Shown here: positions 35,790 to 45,762 of the stretch, one piece after another | Layout: every line of letters starts with the position of its first letter | Numbering within the stretch: position 1 is the first letter of the stretch | Assembly (NCBI GenBank): GCA_902625725.1 | Contig: CACOCY010000002.1 | Span: forward strand, 62,001-126,000 | DNA from: an uncultured SAR116 cluster alpha proteobacterium | GTDB taxonomy: Bacteria; Pseudomonadota; Alphaproteobacteria; Puniceispirillales; Puniceispirillaceae | Direction of reading: 5' to 3' | Length of the DNA: 64,000 nt | Notes under the pieces: generated by a model | What the model was told of the DNA's origin: nothing | Database searches by the model: none | What the model saw: only the letters and a program-made list of their open reading frames with translations | Position numbers and translations under genes: made by a program

Positions 35790-35913
35790 TTCTTTCTTCT
35801 CTTACCTCGAATTCATAAAAAAAATTCTCAAGCCTTTTTTGAATAAGATTAATTATAATAATAATGAATTAGTATAACAAATTAAAATTTTTTATTAATA
35901 AATAATATTAAGT

Positions 35914-36780
35914 TTAAAAATATATCCTATACTCTTCATTCATAAGAAGTTCCTCTAGCTTGGGAGCCATCTTTCGTATTTTTTCAGGAGTATTTAATTT
36001 CCATTCATTGAATATTTCATTACCTCTTTCAGATTGTTGGCCTCTTAATGATGTGATAGCCCAATACATAAACTCAGTTACTTGGCAAGCGTAGGTGCAA
36101 GTTTTGTCATTATAAGTGTAATACGCTCTTGAGGGATAGCTTCGTCTACCTTTTTCAAAGTATCCCCCCCTAGCTTCATCCATTAATTTAGCTATCTGAG
36201 AGTCTTTATTTTGTCCAAAAATAACGGGGTAAGCTTGCGCGTATCCCATATGAGTAATTAAATGTAAGGCTTCTTCGATAGTTGCATCCCAAGTTTTACC
36301 ACGACTACTAAGGTTCATTTCTCCAGTAAAAACAGTCAAAAAAGTGCCGAATTTTTGTTCTAAAAGAGCTTCAATTTTATCCTCATCCTCATCTCTATCG
36401 AAATCCAGTCCGTTTTGTTTTGTTATCTTTTCCATTTCTTCCATGACTTCTTCTGTATAAAAGGCATTTTCAAATTTATTTACTTCTCTTTCACTCCTAA
36501 ATATTGCAAATACACTCTTACTTTTAATTATTTCGTCTATCACCTTTTGGTTGTCCACTGCGCCGTCATTGTTATAATCGATTAATTCATCCATAACTTT
36601 TTTTGCATGAATTAGATATTTTTCATCCACCTTTGGCATCGCACAAATTTGAACCCCAAAGCTCTCAGCAGCCTTAATATCAGTAATATTTGGACAGTTG
36701 GACAGTGCGGATTTTCCAAAAAAAATTAAGAAAAATAGAAAAATTATCATTTTTTGTTTGGAAAAGTATTTTATTTGCAT
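35914..36780 (-). CDS. Secreted protein with an EF-hand-like loop, function unknown
   Basis: I do not recognise this 288-residue family. A signal peptide (about residues 1-27, ending SALS) is followed by DYNNDGAVDNQKV, a good EF-hand-like calcium loop, and by an acidic stretch DFDRDEDEDK. ATIEEALHLITHMGYAQ has a glutamate and two histidines (ExxHxxxH) on one helix and could bind a metal, with DEARGGYFE after it. It is not a canonical HExxH protease motif. Two cysteines lie close together in KTCTYACQV. The start at 36780 has GGGAG seven bases upstream. Confidence 0.7.
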   Translation of the reverse strand: MQIKYFSKQKMIIFLFFLIFFGKSALSNCPNITDIKAAESFGVQICAMPKVDEKYLIHAKKVMDELIDYNNDGAVDNQKVIDEIIKSKSVFAIFRSEREVNKFENAFYTEEVMEEMEKITKQNGLDFDRDEDEDKIEALLEQKFGTFLTVFTGEMNLSSRGKTWDATIEEALHLITHMGYAQAYPVIFGQNKDSQIAKLMDEARGGYFEKGRRSYPSRAYYTYNDKTCTYACQVTEFMYWAITSLRGQQSERGNEIFNEWKLNTPEKIRKMAPKLEELLMNEEYRIYF

Positions 36781-36940
36781 CTGCTGCTCCCAACATTTTT
36801 TTAAATAAATTTTTGTGGAACTAATAAATTTGATTGAAATTTTTTTTCACTGAAAGTTGATAGATTGTTCTATAAATAACTGATAACAAACAATTTGCAT
36901 ACATGAGTCGAGAGAAATGGCAATAAATATCAAAAGAAAC

Positions 36941-36969
36941 TTAGATTACTATAAAACTTTTGTTATAAT
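36941..36969 (+). promoter_or_regulatory. Candidate promoter of the nucleoside hydrolase gene
   Basis: TTAGAT (36941-36946), a 17-base spacer and a perfect TATAAT (36964-36969) lie 33 bases before the GTG start at 37003. Confidence 0.45.
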
Positions 36970-37002
36970 CTTTTCAAAAAGTAACTTTTGATTGGATGTG
37001 TT

Positions 37003-37944
37003 GTGCCTCAAAAAAAAATAATTATCGACACCGATCCTGGTCAAGATGACGCTGTTGCTATTTTGCTTGCATTAGCAAGCCCTGACGAATTGGATGTGCT
37101 TGGAATAACTTCGGTAGCAGGTAATGTTCCATTAGAATTGACAAGTAAAAACGCAAGAATTGTGTGTGAATTAGCGGGAAGAAAAGATTTATTGGTTTTT
37201 GCTGGGTGTGAATTCCCTATAATTCGTCCTTTAATAACCGCTGAACATGTGCACGGAAAAACTGGTTTGGATGGCCCTACTCTTCCAGAGCCAAAAATGC
37301 CTTTGCAGGAAATGAACGGTGTTGATTTTATCATTGAAACTCTTAAAGTTCATGAGTCAAATTCGATTACGTTATGTTGTTTAGGTCCTCTAACCAATAT
37401 AGCTGTAGCTTTCAAGAGAGAACCGGAAATAGTATCAAAATTAAAAGAAATAGTAATGATGGCTGGTGCATACTTTGAGGTAGGTAATATTACACCAACT
37501 GCAGAATTTAATGTATATGTAGATCCTGAAGCTGCTCAAATTGTTTTAAACTCACCTGTCAAAAAGACTTTGTTACCTTTGGATGTCACTCATAAGATAT
37601 TGGTAACGAGAGATAAAATCCAAGCATTTAGAAATCTAGCCTCCCCGGTTGGAGAAGCTGTTTCGGATATGCTTGAGTTTTCTGAGAGATTCGATAGGCA
37701 AAAATATGGAACTGATGCTGCTCCTTTACACGATCCATCTGTGATTGCTTATCTTTTAGAGCCCAATTTATTCTCAGGTAAATTCGTCAATGTGGAAATT
37801 GAAACAGAATCTCAATTAACATTAGGCATGACAGTAGCAGATTGGTGGGGTGTGTCCTGTCGAAAGGCAAACGCAACTTTTATCGGTAATGTTGATTCAA
37901 GAGGTTTTTTTGACTTGTTAACCGAAAGACTCTCCAAACTTTAA
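37003..37944 (+). CDS. Inosine-uridine-preferring type nucleoside hydrolase
   Basis: This N-ribohydrolase of the IunH/RihA family splits nucleosides to base plus ribose. KIIIDTDPGQDDAVA is the calcium/ribose-binding signature, VMMAGAYFEVGNITPTAEFN and PLHDPSVIAY are the other two family motifs. The preferred start is GTG at 37003 (VPQKKIII...) with GGA six bases upstream; a TTG at 36988 would add five residues. It stands alone. It fits with the nucleoside-type importer at 16-20 kb, though that functional link is inference. Confidence 0.93.
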   Translation: MPQKKIIIDTDPGQDDAVAILLALASPDELDVLGITSVAGNVPLELTSKNARIVCELAGRKDLLVFAGCEFPIIRPLITAEHVHGKTGLDGPTLPEPKMPLQEMNGVDFIIETLKVHESNSITLCCLGPLTNIAVAFKREPEIVSKLKEIVMMAGAYFEVGNITPTAEFNVYVDPEAAQIVLNSPVKKTLLPLDVTHKILVTRDKIQAFRNLASPVGEAVSDMLEFSERFDRQKYGTDAAPLHDPSVIAYLLEPNLFSGKFVNVEIETESQLTLGMTVADWWGVSCRKANATFIGNVDSRGFFDLLTERLSKL

Positions 37945-37993
37945 GCACATTTTTAGGGGTTTATTTATCATAAAATTAACAAAAAAATTGTTT

Positions 37994-39187
37994 TTATCCC
38001 AATCCAAATCGCATAATTATTCTTTTTAACGGTGAAAAAGAATTAATTGCATCGAGTCCAAAGGCTCTCATTTTTTGAAAAGGCATTTGTTCTGAATATG
38101 CTAGTAGATTAAGCATCCCAACGGAACCTGATTTACTTAATATCTCAGGATATCTTTTAATTTGATACCTATTTAGCATTTCAAAGCTACCAATTGCCTC
38201 TGGATTTCTTAGAGATAGATCCAATAGAATTTCAATATCTTTAACACTCATGTTAAAGCCTTGCGCGCCTATAGGTGGTAGTTTGTGAGCTGCTTCTCCA
38301 ATAATTGCTACCCTTTCGCTGGTGATTTGCTTAGCAATCATAAACTTTACAGGGATATCTTTTATTTTAGATATCGGCTCCATTGGTCCAAGACAAAAAT
38401 GCGAGCGCTCGTTTAAAACTTCTAAAAAATCTTTTTTGTTCAATTTCAATAAGTCGTCAGCAACTTGCTTTTTGTTCATCCAAACAATCGATGAATGCAT
38501 GCCGCCAGCATCATCCGCCATTGGAACAGTTGTAAGTGGTCCTCCCTCTTTATAAATTTCATAGGAAATATTACTATGTTCTATTCCATGTTTTACATTG
38601 AAAGTTAGAGCAATTTGCTGAGTATTTTTCTCAAAAACAGATATATTAAACAAATTCCTTACAGCTGACCTAGAGCCATCAGCACCAATAAGTAATTTTG
38701 TTTTAATAATTTCACCATTAGATAGTTGTACCAATCTCAGTTCATCATCTATTCTGGATGATACTAAAGAAGTAGAATTATATAATTCAATATTTTCATT
38801 TGATGAAACGAGTTGTCGCAAAGTCTTGATACTTTGTCCTAATGGTACATTGTAACCGAAACAATTTTTTCTGATTTCTTCGGACTCGAAAATATTTTCT
38901 GATGCCTTTGAGGAGGCCTTGCTTGTGACGGTATAATTATTAATTATTTTTAGGGTCTTCAAAGGACAGCTGTATTTTTTTAGATGTTCCCATATACCTA
39001 CACTATCTAAGAATTTCACCGCAGGCATAAGATGAGCTGTAGTACGTAACTCTAATCTTGTTGCACCGGTTTCAAAGTAACTTTCCTTTTCGATACACAG
39101 GACATTGAAATTATTTTTGGCAAATGCAAGTGCAGAAACTAAACCAGTGTGCCCCCCACCGATAATACATACATCAAAATATTTCAT
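37994..39187 (-). CDS. UbiH/UbiF/Coq6-family FAD monooxygenase
   Basis: This 397-residue flavin hydroxylase starts at MKYFDVCIIGGGHTGLVSAL, the FAD dinucleotide-binding fold. LLIGADGSRSAVRNLF is the DG motif and AIIGEAAHKLPPIGAQGFNM the GD motif, both specific to the UbiH/Coq6 group that hydroxylates the ubiquinone ring. The frame extends upstream to 39244, but the Rossmann motif and a weak GAG favour 39187. Which ring position it acts on cannot be decided. Confidence 0.9.
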   Translation of the reverse strand: MKYFDVCIIGGGHTGLVSALAFAKNNFNVLCIEKESYFETGATRLELRTTAHLMPAVKFLDSVGIWEHLKKYSCPLKTLKIINNYTVTSKASSKASENIFESEEIRKNCFGYNVPLGQSIKTLRQLVSSNENIELYNSTSLVSSRIDDELRLVQLSNGEIIKTKLLIGADGSRSAVRNLFNISVFEKNTQQIALTFNVKHGIEHSNISYEIYKEGGPLTTVPMADDAGGMHSSIVWMNKKQVADDLLKLNKKDFLEVLNERSHFCLGPMEPISKIKDIPVKFMIAKQITSERVAIIGEAAHKLPPIGAQGFNMSVKDIEILLDLSLRNPEAIGSFEMLNRYQIKRYPEILSKSGSVGMLNLLAYSEQMPFQKMRAFGLDAINSFSPLKRIIMRFGLG

Positions 39188-39262
39188 TTTTTTCTCACAA
39201 ACTTTATGCTCAATATGAAATAAAATAAAATTGCTGGAAAACAACTAAAAAAATATGTAAAT

Positions 39263-39511
39263 TCATTTTTTATAAACAGCTTTCAAGAATAGATTCTTAA
39301 TATTTTTGATGCCTTTATCTGGTTTATCATGAAAACGAATTTTTAAGCCACTTTCAGACAACAGAAGTGTATCTTCGGTTTCCTCTGATTTTAATCTATA
39401 ATGCTGTATACCTCCAAGTTCAGTAGCAGATAGGCACACATATTTCTTACCAGTACACTTATCAAAAAAACCCTGACCATTTAATTGTAACTTTGACGGT
39501 TCTTCAGCCAT
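39263..39511 (-). CDS. Small protein of unknown function
   Basis: This 82-residue protein has no signal peptide or membrane segment. It carries two cysteines (FDKCTGKKYVCL) and a basic C-terminus (IKNIKNLFLKAVYKK). AAGGG lies about seven bases before the ATG, so it is probably expressed, likely with the downstream flavin monooxygenase 75 bases away on the same strand. No family recognised. Confidence 0.6.
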   Translation of the reverse strand: MAEEPSKLQLNGQGFFDKCTGKKYVCLSATELGGIQHYRLKSEETEDTLLLSESGLKIRFHDKPDKGIKNIKNLFLKAVYKK

Positions 39512-39930
39512 TGTTGTACCCTTTATATAATTTAAAAGGCCTTTTTTTATAGTGGGCTAGTGACCGACCACATAAAATACATCTCAAATTACTAATTACT
39601 AGTCAATTAATTTGTTTTTTTATAATTCGTTATTTGGTATTATTTACTCATTACATAATTTACTATAATTATTTAATCAGAGTTAAAAAATTTAAATTTT
39701 TGACATTTAGGGTCTATAGAAATTTAACACACATCCTATCCTTCATTTGTTAAAAGTCATATTTTCAATTAGCTGCGAATATTTTTAAACTTTTGAAACA
39801 TAAATGTGCGGGATTTAAGGTTGTACTATTGAAAAAAGCATAAAATTCCATCACTATTTATCTATTAACTTGATAAATGATCAAAGATTTATTTAACACA
39901 AAAAGTAAAAATTATTTGAGGAGCTAGTTA
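39512..39930. other. Non-coding AT-rich region of 419 bases
   Basis: No supported frame. It separates two divergent genes. TTGACA (39700-39705), 17 bases, TTTAAC is a possible plus-strand promoter. TTGATA, 17 bases, TTAACA (about 39870-39898) is nearer the CocE-type gene and may be its promoter. No clear hairpin or repeat. Confidence 0.45.
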
Positions 39931-41655
39931 ATGATTATAGACAGAGATGTTGAAATCCCAATGAGTGACGGGTTATTGCTTAAAGCGGACATTTATCGAC
40001 CGAAAACGGCTCAAAAAGTTCCTATTATTTTAGCTGGTGGACCCTACGGAAAGGGTGTTAAGTATCAAGAACACTACAAACGTTTATGGGACTCACTGGT
40101 AGAGATGCATCCTGATGTATTGAAGAATTCCTCAAAAAAATATCTTACATGGGAAACTGTTGATCCTGAGATCTGGGTTCCATGGGGCTATGCGTGCGTG
40201 AGATTTGATTCAAGGGGTGCTGGTCGTTCAGAAGGATATTTAGATATTTTTTCTCCAAGAGAAACAGAAGATTTTGCAACTGTGATTGAATGGTCAGGAT
40301 CACAGACATGGTCGAATGGTGCAGTAGGTTTAAATGGAATTTCCTATTACGCGATTAATCAATGGCAAGTTGCCGCGCTAAAACCAAAGCATTTAAAAGC
40401 AATGATACCCTGGGAGGGTGCAGCTGACCATTATCGAGATTGGGCTCGTCATGGAGGGATATTATCCAATTATTTCATGGAATTTTGGTTCCCCTCTCAA
40501 GTGCTAGCTATTCAAAATGGAAATCCTGCTGGACCAATAGATCATTGGTTAACTGAGGAGCGAGGTGAAGAGTATTTGTCAACTGGGCCAAAAATATTAT
40601 CAGAAAGACAAAGAAAAGAAAATCATGCACACACACTAGAAAATTTTAGAGCACGAGAATTAGATGATGAATGGTATCAAAACAGGTCACCAAATTGGGA
40701 AAATGTTGAAGTACCATTTTTAAGTGCTGCAAGCTGGGCAGGTTTCGGTTTACACCCAAGAGGTAACTTTGAGGCATTCACTCAGGCAAAATCTGCTGAA
40801 AAATGGTTAGAAGTGCATCCTGGTAGGCATGAAGAATGGTTTTATCTTGAGTATGGAATGCAACTACAAAAAAGATTTTTTGATTACTATTTGAAAGGCG
40901 AAAAAAATGGTTGGGACAGCGAACCAAAAGTGTGGCTTAATTTAAGAAGACCTTTTACTAACGAGGTAGAACTTAGAAAAGAAAATGAATGGCCTCTTAA
41001 ACGCACTAATTGGACCAAACTATTTATAAATGCAGACCAGGGCGGTTGCTTACAATGGGAAGAACCGAAAAAAACGAGTCAAATTGATTTCTCAGCAGAA
41101 TCTAGAGGGATTTCTATTTTGTCGAAACCTTTAGAGCATGAGACAGAAATAACGGGTCCTTTAGTTGCAAAATTATTTGTTTCATCCTCCACATCAGATT
41201 GCGATATTTTTATTACAATGCAAGCTTTTTCTGAAACTGGTAACGAAGTTTTTTTTCAAGGTACTGTTGACCCAAGAACACCACTTGCTCAAGGTTGGCT
41301 AAGAGCTTCACATAGAAAACTTGATTCTGAGAAATCAATTTTCTGGAGGCCGTATCATTCCCACGACGAAAAACAAATGCTAATACCAAATGAAGTTTAT
41401 GAACTAGATATTGAAATTTGGCCTCAAAGTATAATACTTCCGAAGGGATACCAAATTGGAATAAATATTTCTGGACAAGATTTTGATAGGCCTGGTGAAT
41501 CGGTTGGAGATTACATGCCTTGTCGAGGGTCAGGACCATTTTTACATAATGACCCATATGACAGACCAAAAGAAATCTTTGGTGGTAACACTACTATTTA
41601 TTCAGGAGAGATATACAATAGTTATATTCTATTACCTATAATTCCATCAAATTAG
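39931..41655 (+). CDS. CocE/NonD-family hydrolase (X-Pro dipeptidyl-peptidase S15 type)
   Basis: This 574-residue alpha/beta hydrolase opens with VEIPMSDGLLLKADIYRP, the standard start of the CocE/NonD family. FDSRGAGRSEG is the oxyanion region and GLNGISYYAINQW has the nucleophile S138. The C-terminal half is the PepX_C jelly-roll domain (from about LINADQGG... to the end). Family members hydrolyse esters, amides or X-Pro peptides. GAGGAG lies nine bases before the start. No signal peptide. It overlaps the convergent EamA gene by four bases. Confidence 0.9.
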   Translation: MIIDRDVEIPMSDGLLLKADIYRPKTAQKVPIILAGGPYGKGVKYQEHYKRLWDSLVEMHPDVLKNSSKKYLTWETVDPEIWVPWGYACVRFDSRGAGRSEGYLDIFSPRETEDFATVIEWSGSQTWSNGAVGLNGISYYAINQWQVAALKPKHLKAMIPWEGAADHYRDWARHGGILSNYFMEFWFPSQVLAIQNGNPAGPIDHWLTEERGEEYLSTGPKILSERQRKENHAHTLENFRARELDDEWYQNRSPNWENVEVPFLSAASWAGFGLHPRGNFEAFTQAKSAEKWLEVHPGRHEEWFYLEYGMQLQKRFFDYYLKGEKNGWDSEPKVWLNLRRPFTNEVELRKENEWPLKRTNWTKLFINADQGGCLQWEEPKKTSQIDFSAESRGISILSKPLEHETEITGPLVAKLFVSSSTSDCDIFITMQAFSETGNEVFFQGTVDPRTPLAQGWLRASHRKLDSEKSIFWRPYHSHDEKQMLIPNEVYELDIEIWPQSIILPKGYQIGINISGQDFDRPGESVGDYMPCRGSGPFLHNDPYDRPKEIFGGNTTIYSGEIYNSYILLPIIPSN

Positions 41656-42542
41656 CTTTCTGATTTTATTTGTATAAAAAGGATTGCAATAAACACTAGA
41701 AAAAAACCAATAAAAAGGCTTAAGGTGATTTGCTCTTCCAACATTAAAGAGCCAAGAAGCATGGCTGTAAGAGGATGAAACCCCATGCATAAAGTTGCCT
41801 GAGTGGGACTTGCATGTTGCAAAGCTTTTCCCCAGCAAAAAATCATGACTGCCCCACAGGGTATTCCAAGCACTGAAACATAAAACCAACCTAAAGGATT
41901 TAAATCCAAGGATCCATTAAAAGGGGTACCCAACAGCAGTGCAAAAACAAATACGGCAGAAACACCAGAAATTAAAGCAAAAAGTAAAACGTTAATATTG
42001 CCGTATTTTTCAATATAGTTAGAAGACAAAGCTGCAAAAATTGATGAGCAAATTACACCTAACATCACAATAGCATCACCGGTAAAAAGAAGAATATTTG
42101 TTTCGTTAAAATTATTGCCTAATGCAATAAATACTCCAAGAATTGCAACAAATATTGCAAATGACTTAATCTTAGTTATAGACTCAATCTGGAAAATCGA
42201 GGAGATAATTAATGTCCAAATGGGCATTGTTGCGAATACAAGCCCTGCCCGTCCAGCTGTTGTAAATGTCAAACCCAATGTTAATAAAATTGGGAAACCT
42301 GCAAAATAAATCAGTCCAAGCAAAGAAATTCGAAATCGGTCTAATCTACCTATTTTACTAAAATTTAATTGCCCCCAATAAATTGTAAATAATATTACTG
42401 CTAGTATAAACCAGCGCAAAAAACTTAATGTAAATGCATCTGTCTGAGGTAAAGCCAGTCGCGTAAATACTAACCCACCGCCACCCAGAATAGCAGATAG
42501 GCTTGCAAACATGATTCCTAAAAGTACTAGGTTACTAAACAT
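41652..42542 (-). CDS. EamA-family (DMT) transporter
   Basis: This is a ten-helix DMT carrier with two EamA domains, paralogous to the protein at 20674-21576. Shared stretches include FTRLALPQTDAFTLSFLR against LTRLILPQSDAFTLCFLR, and the identical VFATMPIWT. The ATG at 42542 is preferred; a TTG at 42572 lacks support. It is divergent from an old-yellow-enzyme gene 125 bases away. Confidence 0.88.
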   Translation of the reverse strand: MFSNLVLLGIMFASLSAILGGGGLVFTRLALPQTDAFTLSFLRWFILAVILFTIYWGQLNFSKIGRLDRFRISLLGLIYFAGFPILLTLGLTFTTAGRAGLVFATMPIWTLIISSIFQIESITKIKSFAIFVAILGVFIALGNNFNETNILLFTGDAIVMLGVICSSIFAALSSNYIEKYGNINVLLFALISGVSAVFVFALLLGTPFNGSLDLNPLGWFYVSVLGIPCGAVMIFCWGKALQHASPTQATLCMGFHPLTAMLLGSLMLEEQITLSLFIGFFLVFIAILFIQIKSES

Positions 42543-42667
42543 AAAAAGCCTATGAATGCATACGAACTTCAATAGAAGAATGTATTTGAATTAAATAAAT
42601 AGTGAATTTAATAATCTTAATCTATAAGTTAGTAATAATTAAATAGATTTTTAGAAGGTCATCGATT

Positions 42668-43774
42668 ATGCCAACTTTTTCAAGATTATTTTCAGAGATA
42701 AATATTGATAGTCTCGTAATAAAAAACAGGCTTGTTGTTGCTCCAATGACACGCGTTAGCGCATCCCCAGAGGGTGTGCCCACAGATGTAATGAAACAAC
42801 ACTATCAGGATTATTCAGAGGGCGGCTGGGGTTTAGTTATCACAGAAGGAACTTATATCGATGAACAGTTTTCACAGGGCTATCGAAATCAGCCTGGAAT
42901 AGCAAATAAACAACATATTCAAAGTTGGAGAAAGATTGTAGATGCTGTGCACAAAACTAACACGCCAATTTTTCTTCAATTAATCCATGCAGGTGGTCTA
43001 ATTCAAGAAAATAGATATAAAAGCCGAGCTATTGCTCCTTCTGAGACAGAACTACTAGGAAAAATGCTTCCACATTATTATGGACAAGGAAAATTTCCAG
43101 TACCAAAGAAAATAACAACAAAGCAAATTAAGGAAACAGTCGCAAATTTTGGGTTAGCCGCGAAAAATGCAATGGAGGCAGGATTTGACGGGATAGAGAT
43201 CCATGGGGCAAACGGTTATTTACTAGACCAGTTTCTTACAGTTTTTTCCAATCAACGTGACGATGAATACGGAGGAAATATTGATAATCGAATTCGGTTT
43301 CATTGTGAGGTTTTACAGTCTGTCTTAGATGTTACTAATGGCAAAATACCTGTTGGTATGAGAATTTCGCAGACAAAAGTAAATAATTTTGAATATGAAT
43401 GGCCGGGTGGTGAAGAGGATGCAAGTTTTATATTTAACAAAATGAAATCTTTAGGACCAAGCTATATTCACATTAGCACACACAAGGGCTTGGAACCAGT
43501 TTGGCAAACTGAACATAATCTCGCGTACTATGCAAAAAAATATTTTGAGGGTTTGGTGATTGCTTGCGGGGGTCTCCATAATCCAGAAAAGGCTGAAAAT
43601 ATTCTAAAAAATAATGAGGCAGACATTGTAGCTGTCGGAAAAGGAGCAATAGCCAATCCAAATCTTCCTAATTATATTCGCTCGAATAAAGCTTTGTTAG
43701 AATTTGTACCAGAAATGATTCGACCTTTGGCAACAATAAACAATACACGAAATTGGAGAAAAAATAACATTTAA
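42668..43774 (+). CDS. NADH:flavin oxidoreductase (old yellow enzyme, NemA/YqjM-like)
   Basis: This 368-residue single-domain OYE has NRLVVAPMTRVSASPEGVPT as the FMN-binding start, PIFLQLIHAGG for the flavin-contacting glutamine region, and FDGIEIHGANGYLLDQFL with substrate-binding H and N in the HGANGYL motif. It has no C-terminal cysteine cluster, unlike the OYE at 15-16.3 kb. Typical chemistry is NAD(P)H-dependent reduction of activated C=C bonds. AAGG lies nine bases upstream of the start. Confidence 0.93.
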   Translation: MPTFSRLFSEINIDSLVIKNRLVVAPMTRVSASPEGVPTDVMKQHYQDYSEGGWGLVITEGTYIDEQFSQGYRNQPGIANKQHIQSWRKIVDAVHKTNTPIFLQLIHAGGLIQENRYKSRAIAPSETELLGKMLPHYYGQGKFPVPKKITTKQIKETVANFGLAAKNAMEAGFDGIEIHGANGYLLDQFLTVFSNQRDDEYGGNIDNRIRFHCEVLQSVLDVTNGKIPVGMRISQTKVNNFEYEWPGGEEDASFIFNKMKSLGPSYIHISTHKGLEPVWQTEHNLAYYAKKYFEGLVIACGGLHNPEKAENILKNNEADIVAVGKGAIANPNLPNYIRSNKALLEFVPEMIRPLATINNTRNWRKNNI

Positions 43775-43999
43775 GTTGGAGTAAACTCATTTAAAATATC
43801 TTTATTTAATAATTGAAATTAAAAATTTATTCAATGAGTAAGAGTTAAAATTTTATGTAATATATTGTTATTTTCAGAATTGTAAGGCAAGCTTCTGGGA
43901 AAATTAAGAATTAGATTTCTAGAAGTCATTGTAATGATTTGATTACTTTTTTTTAGTGGTGCAGATTTTTGACCATAGGGCTTAAAGTAAGTTTTAAAA

Positions 44000-44755
44000 A
44001 TGATAGAATTTAAAAATGTTAATCTATGCTTTGGAGAGACCCGAATTATTGAAGATTTAAGTTTTTCAATAAAGAAAGGGGAATTTTTTTGCGTTTTAGG
44101 TCCTTCGGGTTGCGGAAAATCTACTACTTTAAGGCTGATCGGTGATTTGTTAAAAAATTATTCTGGGATGATTACCATATCGGGCATGCCTCCCAGTGAA
44201 TGTTGGCAACAAATGGCTTATGTATTCCAAAATCCTAGACTTTTGCCATGGAAAAATACACTTGATAATGCAGCATTTGGATTGGAAATGAGACATCCCA
44301 ACATAAGCAAAGAAAGAAGGAATGAAATTGCTTTGGAGCAACTAAAAAAAGTTGGGCTTGGTAGTGACATCAAAAAAATGCCTCTAATGTTATCAGGCGG
44401 TGAAAGACAGCGTGTTTCCCTTGCAAGAGCGCTTGCACTGGAGCCTGAAATAATTCTTATGGATGAGCCATTTTCTGCTTTAGATCCAAATACGAGGAGA
44501 CTTCTTCGTTCCCAACTTGTGCAACTTTGGCAAGATATTGGAATGACAATTATATTTGTCACGCATGATATCGACGAGGCTTTAGAATTAGGTGACAGAG
44601 TAATCGTACTCGGCACGCGTCCGTCAAAAGTGGAAAAAATAATCACTCCTAAAGAAAATCGACCGAGAAATGTAGATATCTGCGAAGAATTGCGCGATAT
44701 TAAAAAAGAATTAATATTATTATTTGAAAAACTGGCAATAACAAAGGTGAATTAA
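44000..44755 (+). CDS. Nitrate/sulfonate/taurine-type ABC transporter ATPase (SsuB/TauB-like)
   Basis: This 251-residue ATPase has GPSGCGKSTTLR (Walker A), LSGGERQRVSLARAL (signature), IILMDEPFSAL (Walker B) and TIIFVTHDIDEALELGDRV (switch histidine). It is the first gene of a tight unit: the binding-protein gene begins at the next base after its stop. The family carries sulfonates, taurine, nitrate and pyrimidine precursors; in this context a nitrile or amide is plausible. Confidence 0.92.
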   Translation: MIEFKNVNLCFGETRIIEDLSFSIKKGEFFCVLGPSGCGKSTTLRLIGDLLKNYSGMITISGMPPSECWQQMAYVFQNPRLLPWKNTLDNAAFGLEMRHPNISKERRNEIALEQLKKVGLGSDIKKMPLMLSGGERQRVSLARALALEPEIILMDEPFSALDPNTRRLLRSQLVQLWQDIGMTIIFVTHDIDEALELGDRVIVLGTRPSKVEKIITPKENRPRNVDICEELRDIKKELILLFEKLAITKVN

Positions 44756-45733
44756 ATGAAAAAGATATTTTTAGCATTCTCTTTTATCATCTTCCTTAGT
44801 CCGTCATTAACGGCAAAAGAGTTGATAAAGTTTGGTTATCTGGCTGATCCTAGTCACGAAGCAGTTATGTGGGCCTTGAAAAATGGGAAAGTCAAATCAG
44901 AAACAATAGAGGTCAAAGCGGATGCACTTCAAATACCGGCTTTAATACAAGCAACAGTGTCAAAAACTTATGACGTAATTCAGACGGCTGGAATGGCTAT
45001 ACCTAGAGCACGTTCGAAAGGTTTAGACCTTAGAATTGTTGGAACTGCTCTTCGTTACCATACTGGAGGAGAGGGTGCAGACATTTGGGTAAAAAACGAT
45101 AGTCCTTTGCAGTCCGCTTCAGACCTTAAAGGTAAAAAGTTAGCCGTTTATTCTCTAGGCTCATCTGGTATTACACTTATAAGGATAGCACTTGCAAACG
45201 CCCATGGGTTCAATGTAGACCTAGAAAGTGGTGATGTTGAGTTCGTTGAAATGCCACCCCCAGCTATGCCCGGAGCCCTTGAGTCCGGTACTATAGACGC
45301 TGCCACACTAATACACTCACAGGCATATCAAGCACAGAATACAAATACTTTTCGCTCGATTGTATCTACAGCTCCAGATAATTATAAAAGTTTTGGAGTG
45401 AGGGGTGTTTCCGCTGTTCTTGCTGGATATGGGGAAAAACTAGATAAAAATCCAGATATTCATAAAGAATTTCTCCGTCTTCTTCACCAATCAGTAGAGT
45501 ATGCAAAATCAAACCCTGACGAAGTTTTTACAGCTGTAGCAAAAGAAAATGATACTGATGAAAAATTTCTTCAGCGTTGGTTCGCAGAATATAGCGATTT
45601 TCCTGTTTTAATGAGTAATGATGATATGAAAGCAATACAAATGTTGTGGGATGAATCAGTGAAATTAGGGATGCTAAAATCAGCACCAAACGTCCGTGAT
45701 ACAGTCTGGACAGAAACGATTATAGTAGATTAA
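44756..45733 (+). CDS. SsuA/THI5/NMT1-like periplasmic binding protein
   Basis: This 325-residue binding protein has a signal peptide (MKKIFLAFSFIIFLSPSLTA) followed by KELIKFGYLADPSHEAV. DLKGKKLAVYSLGSSGITLI and PPPAMPGALESGTIDAATL are the family's hinge and ligand regions. AGGTG lies before its ATG, within the end of the ATPase gene. The ligand is unknown. It belongs with the two permeases that follow. Confidence 0.9.
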   Translation: MKKIFLAFSFIIFLSPSLTAKELIKFGYLADPSHEAVMWALKNGKVKSETIEVKADALQIPALIQATVSKTYDVIQTAGMAIPRARSKGLDLRIVGTALRYHTGGEGADIWVKNDSPLQSASDLKGKKLAVYSLGSSGITLIRIALANAHGFNVDLESGDVEFVEMPPPAMPGALESGTIDAATLIHSQAYQAQNTNTFRSIVSTAPDNYKSFGVRGVSAVLAGYGEKLDKNPDIHKEFLRLLHQSVEYAKSNPDEVFTAVAKENDTDEKFLQRWFAEYSDFPVLMSNDDMKAIQMLWDESVKLGMLKSAPNVRDTVWTETIIVD

Positions 45734-45762
45734 TAAAAATATACCCAGAAAATTGCTTTAAA

